Source of the DNA: Lepiota brunneoincarnata
Lineage: Eukaryota > Basidiomycota > Agaricomycetes > Agaricales > Agaricaceae
Direction of reading: 5' to 3'
Length of the DNA stretch: 46,607 nucleotides
Assembly (NCBI GenBank): GCA_023014365.1
Contig: JAEBUN010000089.1
Span: 1-46,607, forward strand
Under the pieces are notes generated by a model. It was not told the DNA's origin. It ran no database searches and saw only the letters and a program-made list of their open reading frames with translations. Of the stretch, positions 9,559-20,737 are shown in pieces. The position numbers were made by a program, and so were the translations under genes. Within the stretch, counting starts at the first letter, position 1; every line of letters starts with the position of its first letter.

Positions 9559-12411
9559 TTGACTTCAGAAATCTCAGATGAAGACTACACACTTCTTCCT
9601 CCAGAGAACCCAAAACATTGTCCTGATATTGATGGAGTTGATGCTGAAATGAACATTGGGCAAGGGCCATATGGTGGAGAGAGTAGTGATGATGAAGTTG
9701 ATGAATTTACGGAAGAAGAACTGAAGGAAATAGAGAGGGAGGCTCATACCATGGATTTTGCCTTTTATATGCAGAATTGCCTCAATGCTGCCACCCGGGT
9801 TGCCAAGATGCAGGCTATGGAGAAGCCAAACCACCCTTTGCACTATCTAGGCAACTCTGAGAGGACAAAACATGAAAAGGCAGCCAGGAGGAGAGAGATT
9901 GCGAGGAGAGGAGACCAACCTTTCATCCATCAATTCTTCCATGTCCAGGCCAAGAAAAGCCACACAATTTCTCATCCAGAGGCACAAGAGTCACAAGAGA
10001 GCTTGGTAGAGTCATTGGATATGGAAAGGGACTTGATAAATGAGGTAGAGGAGGAGTTGAATTGCATTTTTCAACCCCAGAGTGGCAGCTTGGTATGTCT
10101 CTCCTCCTTGAGAAAGATTCAGTCCAATTCAATGAAAAAATCAATCAGGGACTTGAAACAAATTCTGTACTTGATGCTCACCTAGCTGAAGGTGACAGGA
10201 AGGTCAATAAAGCACAAGATTGAGTCTGGGTACTGCTTCAGGAGGTTCAAGCCCATCAGACACCTGTTGATAATAGCCTGGAGTCAACGGAAGAGCACGA
10301 GCTCAATCAGCTGTGCTACAAGGATTTTTCATGGCTTAAGCACATACAAATGCAGCTTTTAATGCATGGCCATAACAAGAAGCTCAATGGAATTGTTCAT
10401 GCCCAGATTTCATTAATAATTGGCACTCTAAATTTATACCTGGATACTGATCTGTCCTACAGTTGGAGAGAGGCATCTGCACTGGCTGGTAGGACTGCAG
10501 GAAGGTCACCAGGGTATGCTTGTCAGGTTAGGACCTGGATCTATCAGTTTATTCACTTGAGCAAGCTCCTGATGCATGCCTATGGCACATCTCCTTCATC
10601 AATTCTCAAGGATGAGGATTTCTCCCACAAGTTGCAACTCTACCTTGTTGAAAAAGTGAAGGGTGGCTTTATTCATGCTCAGGGCATTGTGGAATACCTG
10701 GGAATGGCATCAGTTACAAATCAGCATGGGTCCAAAATTAGAAACATCTCGATCTGTACTGCCCAGCGCTGGCTTCATCAACTCAATTGGCGGTACACCC
10801 GAAAGAAGAATGGCATGTATATTGATGGACACAAATGAGAGGATGTTGTTGAGTATCAAGAGGGCTTTGTGAAGTGATGGATCGAGAACTATGAGCCATG
10901 GTTCTTCCATTATGATAATGATGGCAATGTGCTTCCACCATCAAAAGGGTTCCCTGTTCCCCAAGTTGGCTGCTTCAGACTGGTTTTGGTGACACATGAT
11001 AAGTCAACATTCTATGAGAATGACTGCAGAAAATCCAAGTGGCAGCACCAGACCCAGGGTGCATCAATGGAGAAGAAGGGAGAGGGACAGTCAATCATGG
11101 TATCAGATTTCTTGACACCTGATTGGGGACATTTGATGTGTGAGGGAGAGTACATGCTATCTTTAGACTTTGAATGAGTAGCATTTCATTTGTGACTTTA
11201 CACTACAGGGAAGCCTGGATATTCTTTTGTGCAGGCAGGAACCATGATGGTTATTTCATTGGCAGTGACCTGCTTGCTCAAGTTGATAATGCAATTGATA
11301 TTTTTGAGGCCAAAACAAATGGATTCATGACTGGTCTTTTTATGTTTGACAATGCACCTGGCCATCAAAAACAAGCCCCTGATGCCCTCTCCACTCGACA
11401 AATGCCCAAAAATCCACACAAAACATGGCGGCATCATAAAGATGGTCCAAGAATGTGCACAACAACTTTTATGAGGGATGGCATTGAATATGTTCAAGAT
11501 TTCTATTTTTCAAATGACAATCCAGCAATGCTAGGGTGGTTCAAGGGAATGGAGATTATAATCAAGGAGAGAGGGTTGTGGCCTGAAGATTGTGATTTGA
11601 GGGCACAATGTGATGGGTTCAAGTGTGCACCCAGAATGACAAACTGCTGCTGCTGTTGCCTCCTATTCACTTAACCCAACTTCATCAATCAGAAATCTCA
11701 TCTTGAGGAACTCATCACATCATGAGGATATATCTGTGACTTTTATCCAAAATATCATTGCAAGTGCAACTTCATTGAACAGTACTGGGATGCTGTCAAG
11801 CTCAGGTACAGGAATTCCTCTGCTATGGTGAATATTGATGACATGGAGGCAAATGTAAGGAGGTGTTATCAGAATCTCTGACTCATAACTACTCTGGTCC
11901 AGACTATTATAGTAGGAGTACAGCCACACTTAGATGTATATAAGGATACAGTACAATACCTTGTATCCTTATCTTGGTGTTATAAAGTTCTTGCCTCCTA
12001 TACCTCTTTGCCCTTAAAACTGGCTGGACTATAGTGCTCCGTTGTCTCCAAGTCACACCTAGTAGGACAGGACCAAGTCTGTATAGACATCCTGCCACAA
12101 ACGCCGTGCTACTCAAGAGCAAACCCCTAACCCAGGTAACAGGAGGTGCTTGGATGATATTCCTCTACTACAGATACAAAGGTAGTTGCTAGGATTTTTC
12201 TGAGTCTTTTACTCTTCTCATGAGGATTCAGGTATTCAAATCGTGCTACCAGGTTCATTGACTGCTACTCTCAGGGTCTCTCAGGCCTGGAGGCTGTCTG
12301 GGCAAACAAGAAATATCATAGGCACCATGTCCTGCCTCCAGAACTCACTAAAACTCTTCGCAAAGAGTTCCAGAATATAGTTACACAGTCTGGCTCTGCC
12401 TCTCAACAGTA
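9559..12411 (+). pseudogene. Degenerate DDE (IS630/Tc1-mariner-like) transposase of a fungal DNA transposon
   Basis: Broken transposase gene. Readable blocks in order: an acidic N-terminal part (9559-10080); a helix-turn-helix-like part with SICTAQRWLHQLNWRYTRK (about 10745-10805); first catalytic Asp in VTHDKSTF (10998-11000); second in MFDNAPGHQ (11348-11350); Glu in CNFIEQYWD (11777-11779); and a C-terminal block GLSGLEAVWANKKYH ending at TAG 12411. A 52-nt intron interrupts the C-terminal part. In-frame TGAs at 10836-10838 and 10875-10877 replace expected Arg (CGA), and frames shift after about 10090 and 11174. CG dinucleotides are nearly absent over the whole stretch. A solo LTR (11864-12141) splits the gene between the Glu and the C-terminal block. 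The DDE family is inferred from motif order, so the exact superfamily is uncertain. Confidence 0.8.
11864..12141. mobile_element. Solo LTR inserted in the transposase gene
   Basis: A 278-bp segment starts TGTTATCAG and ends CCAGGTAACA, giving TGTTA...TAACA ends. It is flanked on both sides by GGAGG (11859-11863 and 12142-12146), a 5-bp target duplication. Removing it and one GGAGG restores the transposase reading NVRRCLDDIPLL. It contains a TATATAAGG block. There is no internal retroelement sequence, so it is a solo LTR. The ends resemble, but the body differs from, the chromovirus LTRs next door. Confidence 0.9.
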
Positions 12412-12485
12412 GATGCTACAATCTCACTTTTCCAATTTTTGAACTTGGTGTAAGGGAGAAAACTCGCCTACATGCAGAATCTATC

Positions 12486-13183
12486 TGTTATGATCCATGC
12501 TCCTTCTGTATCCGAGGATAACTGGAGACGGCCTTCAATCACTCTACAAGGTGTCCGAGACGGTTGGCCTTATAGAGCTTAGTGGATCATGCTCAATGAG
12601 ATAACGAGGGAAGACGCCAAGTTAAGGCAGAGAGGTAAACGACCGCTGTTAACAAGATTAAAGCTTGAGGCTTTAATCTCTACTTGTACAGACCTTATAT
12701 ACCTATGAGGTGCTATATACTCGTTATAGGTTACTTGGCTGTTCTACTGGTCGTGCGCAGTCCTGACCATGATGCACATCCTAGCTGATGGCATCCTAGT
12801 GTTATTTATATTACAATGAGTTAGTACTCTCGCTACTGCTGTGCGATGTTCCATCACTTTCCTCTGACTCATAATCTTCTTCTCCCGATTGTATCTCCAT
12901 GGAGTCCTCTCCATTCTCGCTCTCCATTCTCTCAGTGCTTCCATCCGTATCGGAGGTTGGGTCGGTTGATCCATGGTTATCTTCCTCGTCCTCGGGGTAT
13001 TCCAATATATCCTCCAAGGTTATCTCCATTCCTGCTTCTCTCGCCAGGTCCTGCATGGCGGTGTAATATTCCCCTTCCTCATCTTCGTATTCTTGTGCCT
13101 GTAATTGGTCTGTAGTCTCCTGTACCCATCTTGTAAAGTCGAACAATAGTTCTTGTTCCTCCTGGTCTGGACTGTTCATAACA
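12486..13183 (-). repeat. 3' LTR of the chromovirus (698 bp)
   Basis: Direct repeat of 20040-20737 with the same length. Reading the minus strand it begins TGTTATGAACAG and ends GGATCATAACA. The U3 part is an open acidic coding stretch continuous with ORF3 (stop at 12811). The inferred R start block lies at 12655-12666. Confidence 0.95.
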
Positions 13184-14441
13184 TTATCCCCTTCGTAAGG
13201 TCTGATGTCCTCATCAGACATATCCTCAGTATAATCCGACAGGTTCTCCTGTAATGTTTGATTCGGCGATGGGGTCCCAGTCGAAGTATGGGTCGGGTTC
13301 TGGGGAGTCGCTTCGGTAGCTTGGTGGTCTGGGGATGGCGGGTCTTGGGTGAGGTCGATGACAATGGGTTCTCTGGAGTGAATGGTGGCGGGTGCGCCGA
13401 AGGATCGATTCAGGAAGTCGGTGGCTTCCGCTAGCAGATGTGGTGGTGGCGTTGGTGGTCAGAATGACGACGGGGGCATTTTGAATTCGGGTGCGGAGGG
13501 GTCTGGCTGAAGCGGGGCGCTGCTCGGTGCTTGCAACAATGTGTCGAATATTGTTGTTTGTGGTTTCGCTGTGTGAGGGATCGAGCTCTGCTTGGTATTC
13601 CTCGTGGGCGGCGATACAGGCCAGGTACCATACTTGCGGGTTGATGCTGGTAAGGGTTTCTCTCGCAGTGCTTCTCGTAATGGCCTGGGGCAATCTTTCG
13701 ACAATATCGACATTGGTAGCGCGGGCATCCTGCTTTGATATGGCCGAATCGACGGCAGCAATTGCAGCGAGTTCGGGTGGTGGATAAGTGAGTGGTGGTA
13801 GTCCCGATGGGGGCGTCATTAGAAGCAGATATAGCTTGTACAACACTTGATGGTTGGTTACTCGTATCCACCATGGGAGGGTTGGAAGGTTGGGTGGTGG
13901 TCCCGATAGATAGGATAGGGCGGTCCTGACTTCCGCTTCCATTGCTCAGGCTTGGGATCGGACTCTCGAACGGGAATTCGGTGAGAGCGGTTGATAGCAT
14001 GGCAGAAATGGTATTGCGGTCCTGTTCCTCTGTTGCGCTAGAAAGAATAGTGGCGCATAGTTTTTCGAATTCTGTTGCTCGGTCGTGGACGAGGCGCTTG
14101 TGATACAGAAGAGCAGTAAATGTCTTCCAGCAGGTGTCAACCAGGGGTACCATCGCTGGACTGCGTTTAAGACGGGTTCCGGTAATATGAAAGGGAACTT
14201 CGTGTAAAAGGATGGATTGTATCTCGGGTTGGTTGGAGGGAAGGAAGGTATGCTGGATGATATAAGGACTGTTGGTCCTGTCTGGTTGGTCGTCAGCGGT
14301 ATCGGTGGCAGGGTTAGGTTGGCTATTTCCTGTGACGCGGTTCGCCAGGGATATGATTCTTTCCCGGATGAGAAGGCGTCCATCGTTGTCTGGCTCTGGG
14401 AGGTCTGGAGTGGTTGCTCGAGTGTTGGGTGGTTGGGTCAT
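12811..14441 (-). pseudogene. Chromovirus ORF3: double zinc-knuckle protein running into the 3' LTR (frameshifted)
   Basis: Third ORF after pol, where an env gene would sit, but with no membrane segment or signal peptide. It starts at ATG 14441, overlapping the pol 3' end in another frame. The first part is Pro/Thr-rich, then helical. It then carries two zinc knuckles, CNCCRRFGHIKAGC and CRYCRKIAPGHYEKHC (about 13700-13750). The coding look switches frame near 13675 and again near 13260, which I read as two indels. The last frame (from about 13260) passes through the PPT into the LTR and ends at 12811 with an acidic tail rich in Glu, Asp and Ser. The tail stays open in both LTRs and in part of the older LTR at 20738-21104. 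A nucleic-acid-binding role is inferred from the knuckles only. Confidence 0.6.
13184..13194 (-). other. Polypurine tract next to the 3' LTR
   Basis: Minus-strand AAGGGGATAA directly precedes the TG of the 3' LTR, the expected place for plus-strand priming. In the ORF3 frame it is coding (E-G-D-N). Confidence 0.75.
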
Positions 14442-17400
14442 TGGTGGGGTTGTCTAATTTGTGGGCCCTTTTATATTCTTCAATGACTTCCTTGGCGTTC
14501 TCCAGGTTTGCTTCTGGCTCCCAGGAATCCTCAGTGGGAAGGTATCCTTTCCATCTGACTAAGAATTGATACTTGTTCCGGAATTTTCTGTGGCGCAGTA
14601 TTGACTCGACCTCGTATTCTTCTTCTCCATTTACAAGGTCGGGTGGTGGGGCTGTGTTGTATTCCCCATGTGTGTCGTTCTCTTCTGCAGGCATTAGGAG
14701 GCTCGCATGAAACTTGTTGTGGATCTTCCATTTGATGGGTAATTTTAGTTCATAGGTTACAGGTCCGAGTTTTCTTGTTATGGTGAAGGGACCTTCTCGG
14801 CGTTGGGCCAGTTTCTTTGAGGCATACTGAATTGGGAGGTTGCGGTTGTCGAGCCAAACCTTCTGTCCAACTTTTAGATTGATATCTGGCCGGTTATATC
14901 TTGCAGCCATCTTTAGTCTGGCTTGTTCATGCTGCAGCTTGGGCTTCTTGGCATATCTTGGCGAGGTATTTAAACTTCTCTCCTATTGCTGGAATGTTCG
15001 TTGGCTCCTCGGAGGTCGGAAATCCTTTGGGGCTTGATCCATAGAGGAGTTCAAATGGGGTATGTTGGTGTTCGGCATGTGTTTTCGAGTTGTGGACATA
15101 TTCCAGGAGTGGGAGTGCCTTTACCCATTGTTCGGGTTCGATGAGCAATAGATGCCAAGGTAGAGTTCTATTTCTTGGATTGAATCGCTTCTGTTTGTCC
15201 GTCTGTCTGGGGGTGGTAGGCAGGTAGAGAGTGCTTGTTCGATTCCGAGTTGTTTGTAGAATTCTTTCATGGATTTGGCAGCGAATCTGGGGTCGCGATC
15301 ACTGAGAACTTTCTCGGGAAGGCCAAATCTAGAGAATAGCCTGTTCGATAAGAATTTCGGCGATCTTGTCCGCGTTGGCTGGTTTTCGCAGTAGGGTTCT
15401 AGAATTATCCCCTTTCGTAAGCTGGTCGACCACGACCAGTATAGAATCATGGGGTCCAGTCCAGGGGTAGGTCTGTGATAAGATCCATCGAGATGTTCGA
15501 GAATGGACGGGTAGAACGGGGTCCAGGGATGGGTTGGAGCGGTGGTTTTAAGGGGTGGCGATTGATCTTGTACTGTTGGCAAGTACCACATCCTTTGACA
15601 GTAGTTTTTGACAAATGATCGCATCCCGGGCCAGTAGGCGTATTCCTGGAGTTTTCTAGTTGTTTCTGCGATTCCAGGGTGTCCTGCGGTGGGTGAGTCG
15701 TGTACTCTTTGCAGTAAGCAGCGTCTGAGGTGTAAATCTTGTGGTATAAATAGTTTTCCTTGAACATGTGGGTGTCCTGAGTCATCTTCTTGGGCGATGT
15801 CGGTCTGTTTCTTTTTCTTCCACAGCTCTTTTATTTTCTGTTTAGTATTTTCGTCGATAATGTGGATATGCTGTGGCTGTTCTGGGGTGAAGAATTTGTC
15901 GGGGAGTGCGACGACCTGTTTGTTGTCTCTTGTCTTGGGTTCATGATCGGGTCGTCTGGAAAGGGCATCTGCTGGTCCATTTTTCTTTCCAGGGATATGT
16001 CGGATTTCGATGTCAAACCGTTGCATGTAGGCGATCCATCGGGCTTGTCTTCTGCTGAGGTCTTCAGGTTTTCTCCAGCGGCGAAGGTTGTCATGATCTG
16101 ACCATACAATGGTCTTGTGTGGTGATCCTTCTATGTGGTGGCGCCATTCTTTGAGTGCTTGGATAATGGCGAAGAGTTCCTGTTCGGAGCAATGATAGTT
16201 GCGTTCGGCTGGTGAGAATCCTTTTGAGAAGTATGCGATTGGGTGTTTAATTCCGTTGTTGTCGCGTTGAAGTAGGACTGCTCCTGATGCAAATAGTGAT
16301 GCGTCGCATTCGATTTCGAAGGGTTTGTCTCGGTCGGGGACCATTAATACCGGTTCGCTTTGGAATTTCCTCTTGAGAGTATCGAAGGCGTTCTGGCATT
16401 CTTCTGTCCATTCGAATTTCTTGGTTTTGGACATTAGGGCATTGAGAGGTTTTGCCCATATGGCGTATTGGTGTATGAATTTTTGATAGAAGTTGCAAAA
16501 TCCTATGAATTTTCGTATGTCGCGTGGGGTAGTTGGTGTTGGCCATTCAGCGATGCCTTTGAGCTTTGCTGGGTCCATCGAAACTGAGTCGGGAGTGATA
16601 ATAACTCCTAGATATTCGAGTCGTTGTTGCTCGAATTCACATTTCTCAGTTTTGAGATATAGATCGTTGTCCTTGAGTATCTTGAGTACTTCTCTTGTGA
16701 GGCGTCGAAGTTCTTGTTTTGTTTTTGCGTGAATGAGGATGTCGTCCATGTAAACGATTACTCCTCCATTGTCGATGAGTTTTCGGAATAATGAGTCCAT
16801 CATGGTTTGGAATGTTGCTGGGGAGTTACACATTCCAAAGAACATGACCGTAGGTTCGAATAATCCTCGGGGTGTCCTGAAGGCTCCTTTCCATTCATCT
16901 CCTTTGCGTATGCGGATGTTGTTGTATCCTGCTCGTACGTCGAGTTTGGTAAAGTATTTTGATCCTCGAAGTTTGTCGAGAATATGAGAGATGAGGGGGA
17001 GGTTGTATGCATTTTTGACGGTATGCTCATTGAGGTACCTGTAGTCTTGACAGGGGCGTAGTTTTCCGTCTTTCTTTCCTACGAAAAAGAAGGGTGATGC
17101 CATTGGCGATTCGGATGGTCGAATGTATCCCTTTTGAAGGTTTTCTTCTAGGAACGTGTCGAGTTCCTTTTCTTCATTGAGGGAGAGTCGGTAGGACTTC
17201 ATGGCAATTGGTTTGAATGATTCCTTGAGTTCGATTTTGTGATCCCATGGTCGTTGTGGGGGGAATCGTTCGGCTTGTTTCTTGCTAAATACTGGGAGGT
17301 ATTCGTGGAATTCCGTGGGTACGACTTTTCTTGGGTCGTCGTTTTTCTTTTCTCCGTGTTGTACGGCGAGGAATTGTGATGCGGAGGCTTTGAAGTTGAT

Positions 17401-17826
17401 TTCTTCGAAGCTTGTGGGCTCTAATGTGGAGATGTGGTTGAGTTGGTCGTTGTAGATCCAATCGGGTTCCATGGATTGGATGAGTTCTCGGAATATAGTG
17501 TTGTCCCAACGTTCGTTTCTCCAGCGTAGTTGTTTGGCATCCCAGTCGATGTCTGGGTTGTGTTCTGCAAGCCAAGGGAATCCAAGGATGAGTCTTGGGC
17601 TTCCGAGGGAGACTACTTTTGGTTTGATCTCCATATTCTTCCCGTTAACCGTTAGGTTGAGGGCCGTGTAGTGGGTGGCTGTTCCATTTTCGTTAACAGA
17701 TCCATCGGCATTTCGTACTTCGATGGGTCGATCGAGGGGTGTTGTTTTGAATGAATGTTGTTTGACCATTCCGGGGTCAATGAAGTTTCCTGCTGCTCCT
17801 GAGTCGAGTAGGGCGAGTAGTTCCAC
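14323..17826 (-). pseudogene. Chromovirus Pol: protease, RT, RNase H, integrase, chromodomain (frameshifted)
   Basis: Polyprotein in order: aspartic protease with LLDSGAAGNFID (about 17800); reverse transcriptase with PFFFVGKKDG and the catalytic VYMDDILIHA (about 16750); RNase H with ECDASLFASGAV; integrase zinc region with the two His (HDSPTAGHPG) in one frame and the two Cys (GCGTCQQ) in the next; catalytic core pieces (DSILVVVDQLTK, LPEKVLSDRDPRF, YHPQTDGQTEAI); and a C-terminal chromodomain (QFLVRWKGYLPTEDSWEPE, about 14500-14560) that would target insertion to heterochromatin. RT is intact. At least four frame changes lie between about 15600 and 15150, all in the integrase. The frame is open upstream to about 17940, so the true start may be earlier or fused to gag. 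Confidence 0.9.
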
Positions 17827-18185
17827 GCTTTCAGGTCCTTCCTTAGTGAACTTGTGTTTTCGGATTCGACAGGGTAGATGTATTACGCGTGCTGACGATT
17901 CCTGTAACTTTACAACATTAATATCATTTTGTGAATAGGAAAGGGAAGGAGGTCTTTGTGGAGGGCTAGACGTGGTGGCTAGTCTCCTTAGGCAAAATCC
18001 TTAACCAGAGGGGCATCTGGGTGGTTGGATTCATTTGCAAAATGTTCGTAGATGTCCTCGACTTCTTCGTCGGTTGCATCTTCTAGTATGTTGTATAGCG
18101 AGTTCTTTTTCCTGTAGCTTGCTTGTCTTCTTCTGGATATCGCATTTGACCGGTTTCTGGCATCCAAATTGCGGGGTAATTCGGA

Positions 18186-19849
18186 TCAGCGATATATTGT
18201 CTTCTTGGTGGGGCATTCGCGGGCGAAGTGTCCAGTCTTGCGGCAGTTGAAGCATCTCTTTTCTTTGAGATCCTTTCTTTGGGCATCCGTGAGGATTGCA
18301 TTGAGGGCTTCGCGGGTGCGTTCTTGTACCAACTGGTGGAGTCTGTCTTCTTCGGTCTCCTCGTCTTCATCAGCTTCCTCGGCGAGTAGATCTGGCTCGT
18401 CCTCAAAGTCGAGGTTGTAGACTGCTTCGGCGAGTTGGTCAATATCCATTGCATTAGGGTCTGTTGCTTGATAGGGCAGTGGGACACGGCGCGTAAAAGC
18501 ATTTCTTTTCCCTTTAAATGGGCGAGTGCACGAAGTCGTTGGAAACGAGGGAGTTCCTCGAGTTTGCATATAGTCGCGTTGAGTTTGTAGTATTTGATAT
18601 GCTGTTCGAGCTTGCTTGAACCAGTCGCTGAGTTTGTTTCCTGGATTGAGGCTAATTGTCTTGATTGCAACGGGGCGATCCAGCCCGTTCTTGAAATAGT
18701 TGACCGCCGCCACTCCATCTCCAAGGTCGGCCTGGTAGGCAAGTATCTGGAACTGGGATATGTAATCATCAATATATCGTCCATTCTGTTTGAGGTGGCG
18801 GATTCTGTCCATTGCATCGGCGGGGACATTGTTTGGGGTGAAGGATGTATCGAGTCCTTCGAGAAATTTCTTCCATGTCGGAAGGGTCTGGCTTCCATCA
18901 AGTTCTTTGTTTGATTCCAAGAATGCTCCTCTCCATGTTGCGGCGGGGCCGGTGGACATGTATGAAAGGGCGAATTGTATCTTGGTCTTGTCATCGGAAA
19001 AGGCTCCTGGCTTTGCATCGATGTATAGTTGTACTGCATCCTTCCAGAGGCGGAAGTAGTCGGTTTCTCCATTAAAGGTTGGGGGTGTGTTGATTTTTGC
19101 GGAGGAGGCCATATTGTTAATGTCAGAGGTTGTGGATTCCTCGTCGGAAGTGTGAATAGACCCGGTAGTGGGGCTAACTTCGGATGGTTCGGATTGTACA
19201 GGGGAACTGGATCGAGGCGGTGAGTGTACCGGTGATCCAAGTGGTGATGTGAGGGGTGAGAATGTTCTTGGGGGTTTCTGTTGCGAAGTGTTGTCACTAG
19301 TTCTTGTACTTGTTGAGGGTTGAGGACCAGAGGATGGGGTAGATGTTCTATGAATCGGCTCCCCGAGCTTTGAGCGGGTAGAGGTGGCAGTTCTTTCAGG
19401 TGGTGGTTGTTTAGGTAGGGATTGAAGAACTGATGCTGGGGGTGCTGGGTATCCTGGGTCTTCTGTTCGACGTTGAACTCTCTCGGTAGGTTGTGTAGGG
19501 TACGGTGCGGAACCAGAGGGTGAACAAGTGAGGGGTATAGGTTTTGTTTTCTTTTTAGGGTCCGTGGTGGAGGGGGTGTGAAGTCGGGTTCGGAGTCAGT
19601 TGTCGACCAGTCAGAACTGTTGGATTCTTCGTAGTCGGTGGCAAGGGGGTCGTTTCGGTTTGTAGACAGGGTGAAGAGGGAAGAAGTCGAAGGTGAAGGT
19701 GAGGGTGAATAAACAACGCTTGCGGGTGCGTTATCCCAATCGACGCTTGAAGGTGCAGATGACCTGTATACAATGCTTACGGGTGCGTTATCCCAATCAA
19801 CACTTAAAGGTGTGGATGACCTATCAACGCTTTCGGTGCGTCTGACCAA
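18186..19849 (-). pseudogene. Chromovirus Gag (frameshifted N-terminal region)
   Basis: The capsid core reads from 19112 (MASSAKINTPPTFNG) through FRLWKDAVQLYIDA, ATWRGAFLES and LAYQADLGDG to a CCHC knuckle CFNCRKTGHFAREC and a stop at 18186. Upstream, a Ser/Pro-rich coding stretch is open in the same frame to about 19557. Before that, another frame from ATG 19849 carries two imperfect repeats (SVDWDNAPVS, SVDWDNAPAS). The two frames do not connect, so there is one indel around 19440-19550. The repeated low-complexity N-terminus is a normal fungal Gag feature. Confidence 0.75.
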
Positions 19850-20023
19850 GGGTGCAGAGGGTATGGTGGCCTGCTCTACGGGGGTGTATCACCGGACAGC
19901 GACAAGGCGTGTCGTCAGATACGGTTGGCACTCGGATAGCGATAAAGCGTATCGTCTGCCGGTGTGGAAGGGTAGCGACAAGGCGTACCGATACCACGGG
20001 GTGTACGATGGAGGTTGTCCAAA

Positions 20024-20039
20024 GGAAGCTTTAATCTAA
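20024..20039 (-). other. Primer binding site, likely self-priming (Tf1/sushi type)
   Basis: Minus-strand TTAGATTAAAGCTTCC follows the 5' LTR end directly. It does not look like the 3' end of a common tRNA. The 12 bases at 20026-20037 are the exact reverse complement of 20209-20220 inside the same LTR, and of 12655-12666 in the other LTR. In Tf1/sushi elements the 5' end of the mRNA folds back on the PBS to prime; this geometry fits that mechanism. The interpretation is inferred. Confidence 0.6.
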
Positions 20040-20737
20040 TGTTATGATCCGTGCTCCTTCTGTATCCGAGGATAACTGGAGACGGCCTTCAATCACTCTA
20101 CAAGGTGTCCGAGACGGTTGGCCTTATAGAGCTTAGTGGATCGCGCTCAATGAGATAACGAGGGAAGACGCCAAGTTAAGGCAGAGAGGTAAACGACCGC
20201 TGTTAACAAGATTAAAGCTTAGGGCTTTAATCTCTACTTGTACAGGCCTTATATACCTATGAGGTGCTATATACTCGTTATAGGTTACTTGGCTGTTCTA
20301 CTGGTCGTGCGCAGTCCTGACCATGATGCACATCCTGGCTGATGGCATCCTAGTGTTATTTATATTACAATGAGTCAGTACTCTTGCTACTGCTGTGCGA
20401 TGTTCCATCGCTTTCCTCTGACTCATAGTCTTCTTCTCCCGATTGTATCTCCATGGAGTCCTCTCTGTTCTCGCTCTCCATTCTCTCAGTGCTTCCATCC
20501 GTATCGGAGGTTGGGTCGGTTGATCCATGGTTATCTTCCTCGTCCTCGGGGTATTCCAATATATCCTCCAAGGTTATCTCCATTCCTGCTTCTCTCGCCA
20601 GGTCCTGCATGGCGGTGTAATATTCCCCTTCCTCGTCTTCGTATTCTTGTGCCCGTAATTGGTCTGTAGTCTCCTGTACCCATCTTGTAAAGTCGAACAA
20701 TAGTTCTTGTTCCTCCCGGTCTGGACTGTTCATAACA
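20040..20737 (-). repeat. 5' LTR of the chromovirus (698 bp)
   Basis: It matches 12486-13183 in length and, by eye, at about 97-98% of bases. It ends TTCATAACA at 20737 and is followed directly by a related LTR fragment rather than by a target duplication. Confidence 0.95.
20209..20255 (-). promoter_or_regulatory. LTR core promoter and inferred transcript start
   Basis: A TATATAA box at 20255-20249 on the minus strand lies about 35 nt upstream of the block at 20220-20209 that is complementary to the PBS. This is the spacing expected if the mRNA begins with that block, as self-priming would require. Confidence 0.5.

Larger units (their letters stand above)
12486..20737 (-). mobile_element. 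Ty3/gypsy chromovirus, full-length but with decayed frames
   Basis: An 8.25-kb LTR retrotransposon on the minus strand. Order: 5' LTR (20737-20040), PBS, gag, protease-RT-RNase H-integrase, chromodomain, ORF3, PPT, 3' LTR (13183-12486). Both LTRs are 698 bp with the inverted ends TGTTATGA...TCATAACA, and by eye they differ at roughly 16 sites, many of them CpG transitions. The 5 bp flanking the two sides (CTATC on the left, GTCCT on the right) do not match, so no target duplication remains. Several frameshifts in gag, integrase and ORF3 make this copy non-autonomous. Confidence 0.93.

Noticed and set aside
9519..12455. Imperfect terminal inverted repeats of the DDE element (AATTCAAAAAT and AGTTCAAAAAT cores)
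   Set aside because: Only partial match with a gap and no TA duplication that I could fix; the boundaries stay open.
18083..19112. C-terminal two thirds of the 588-codon ORF antiparallel in frame to Gag
   Set aside because: It overlaps the clear Gag core in another frame; only its N-terminal part looks coding.
12486..20737. 5-bp target duplication around the chromovirus
   Set aside because: The flanks CTATC and GTCCT do not match, also when tested against the end of the older LTR (TAGTC).
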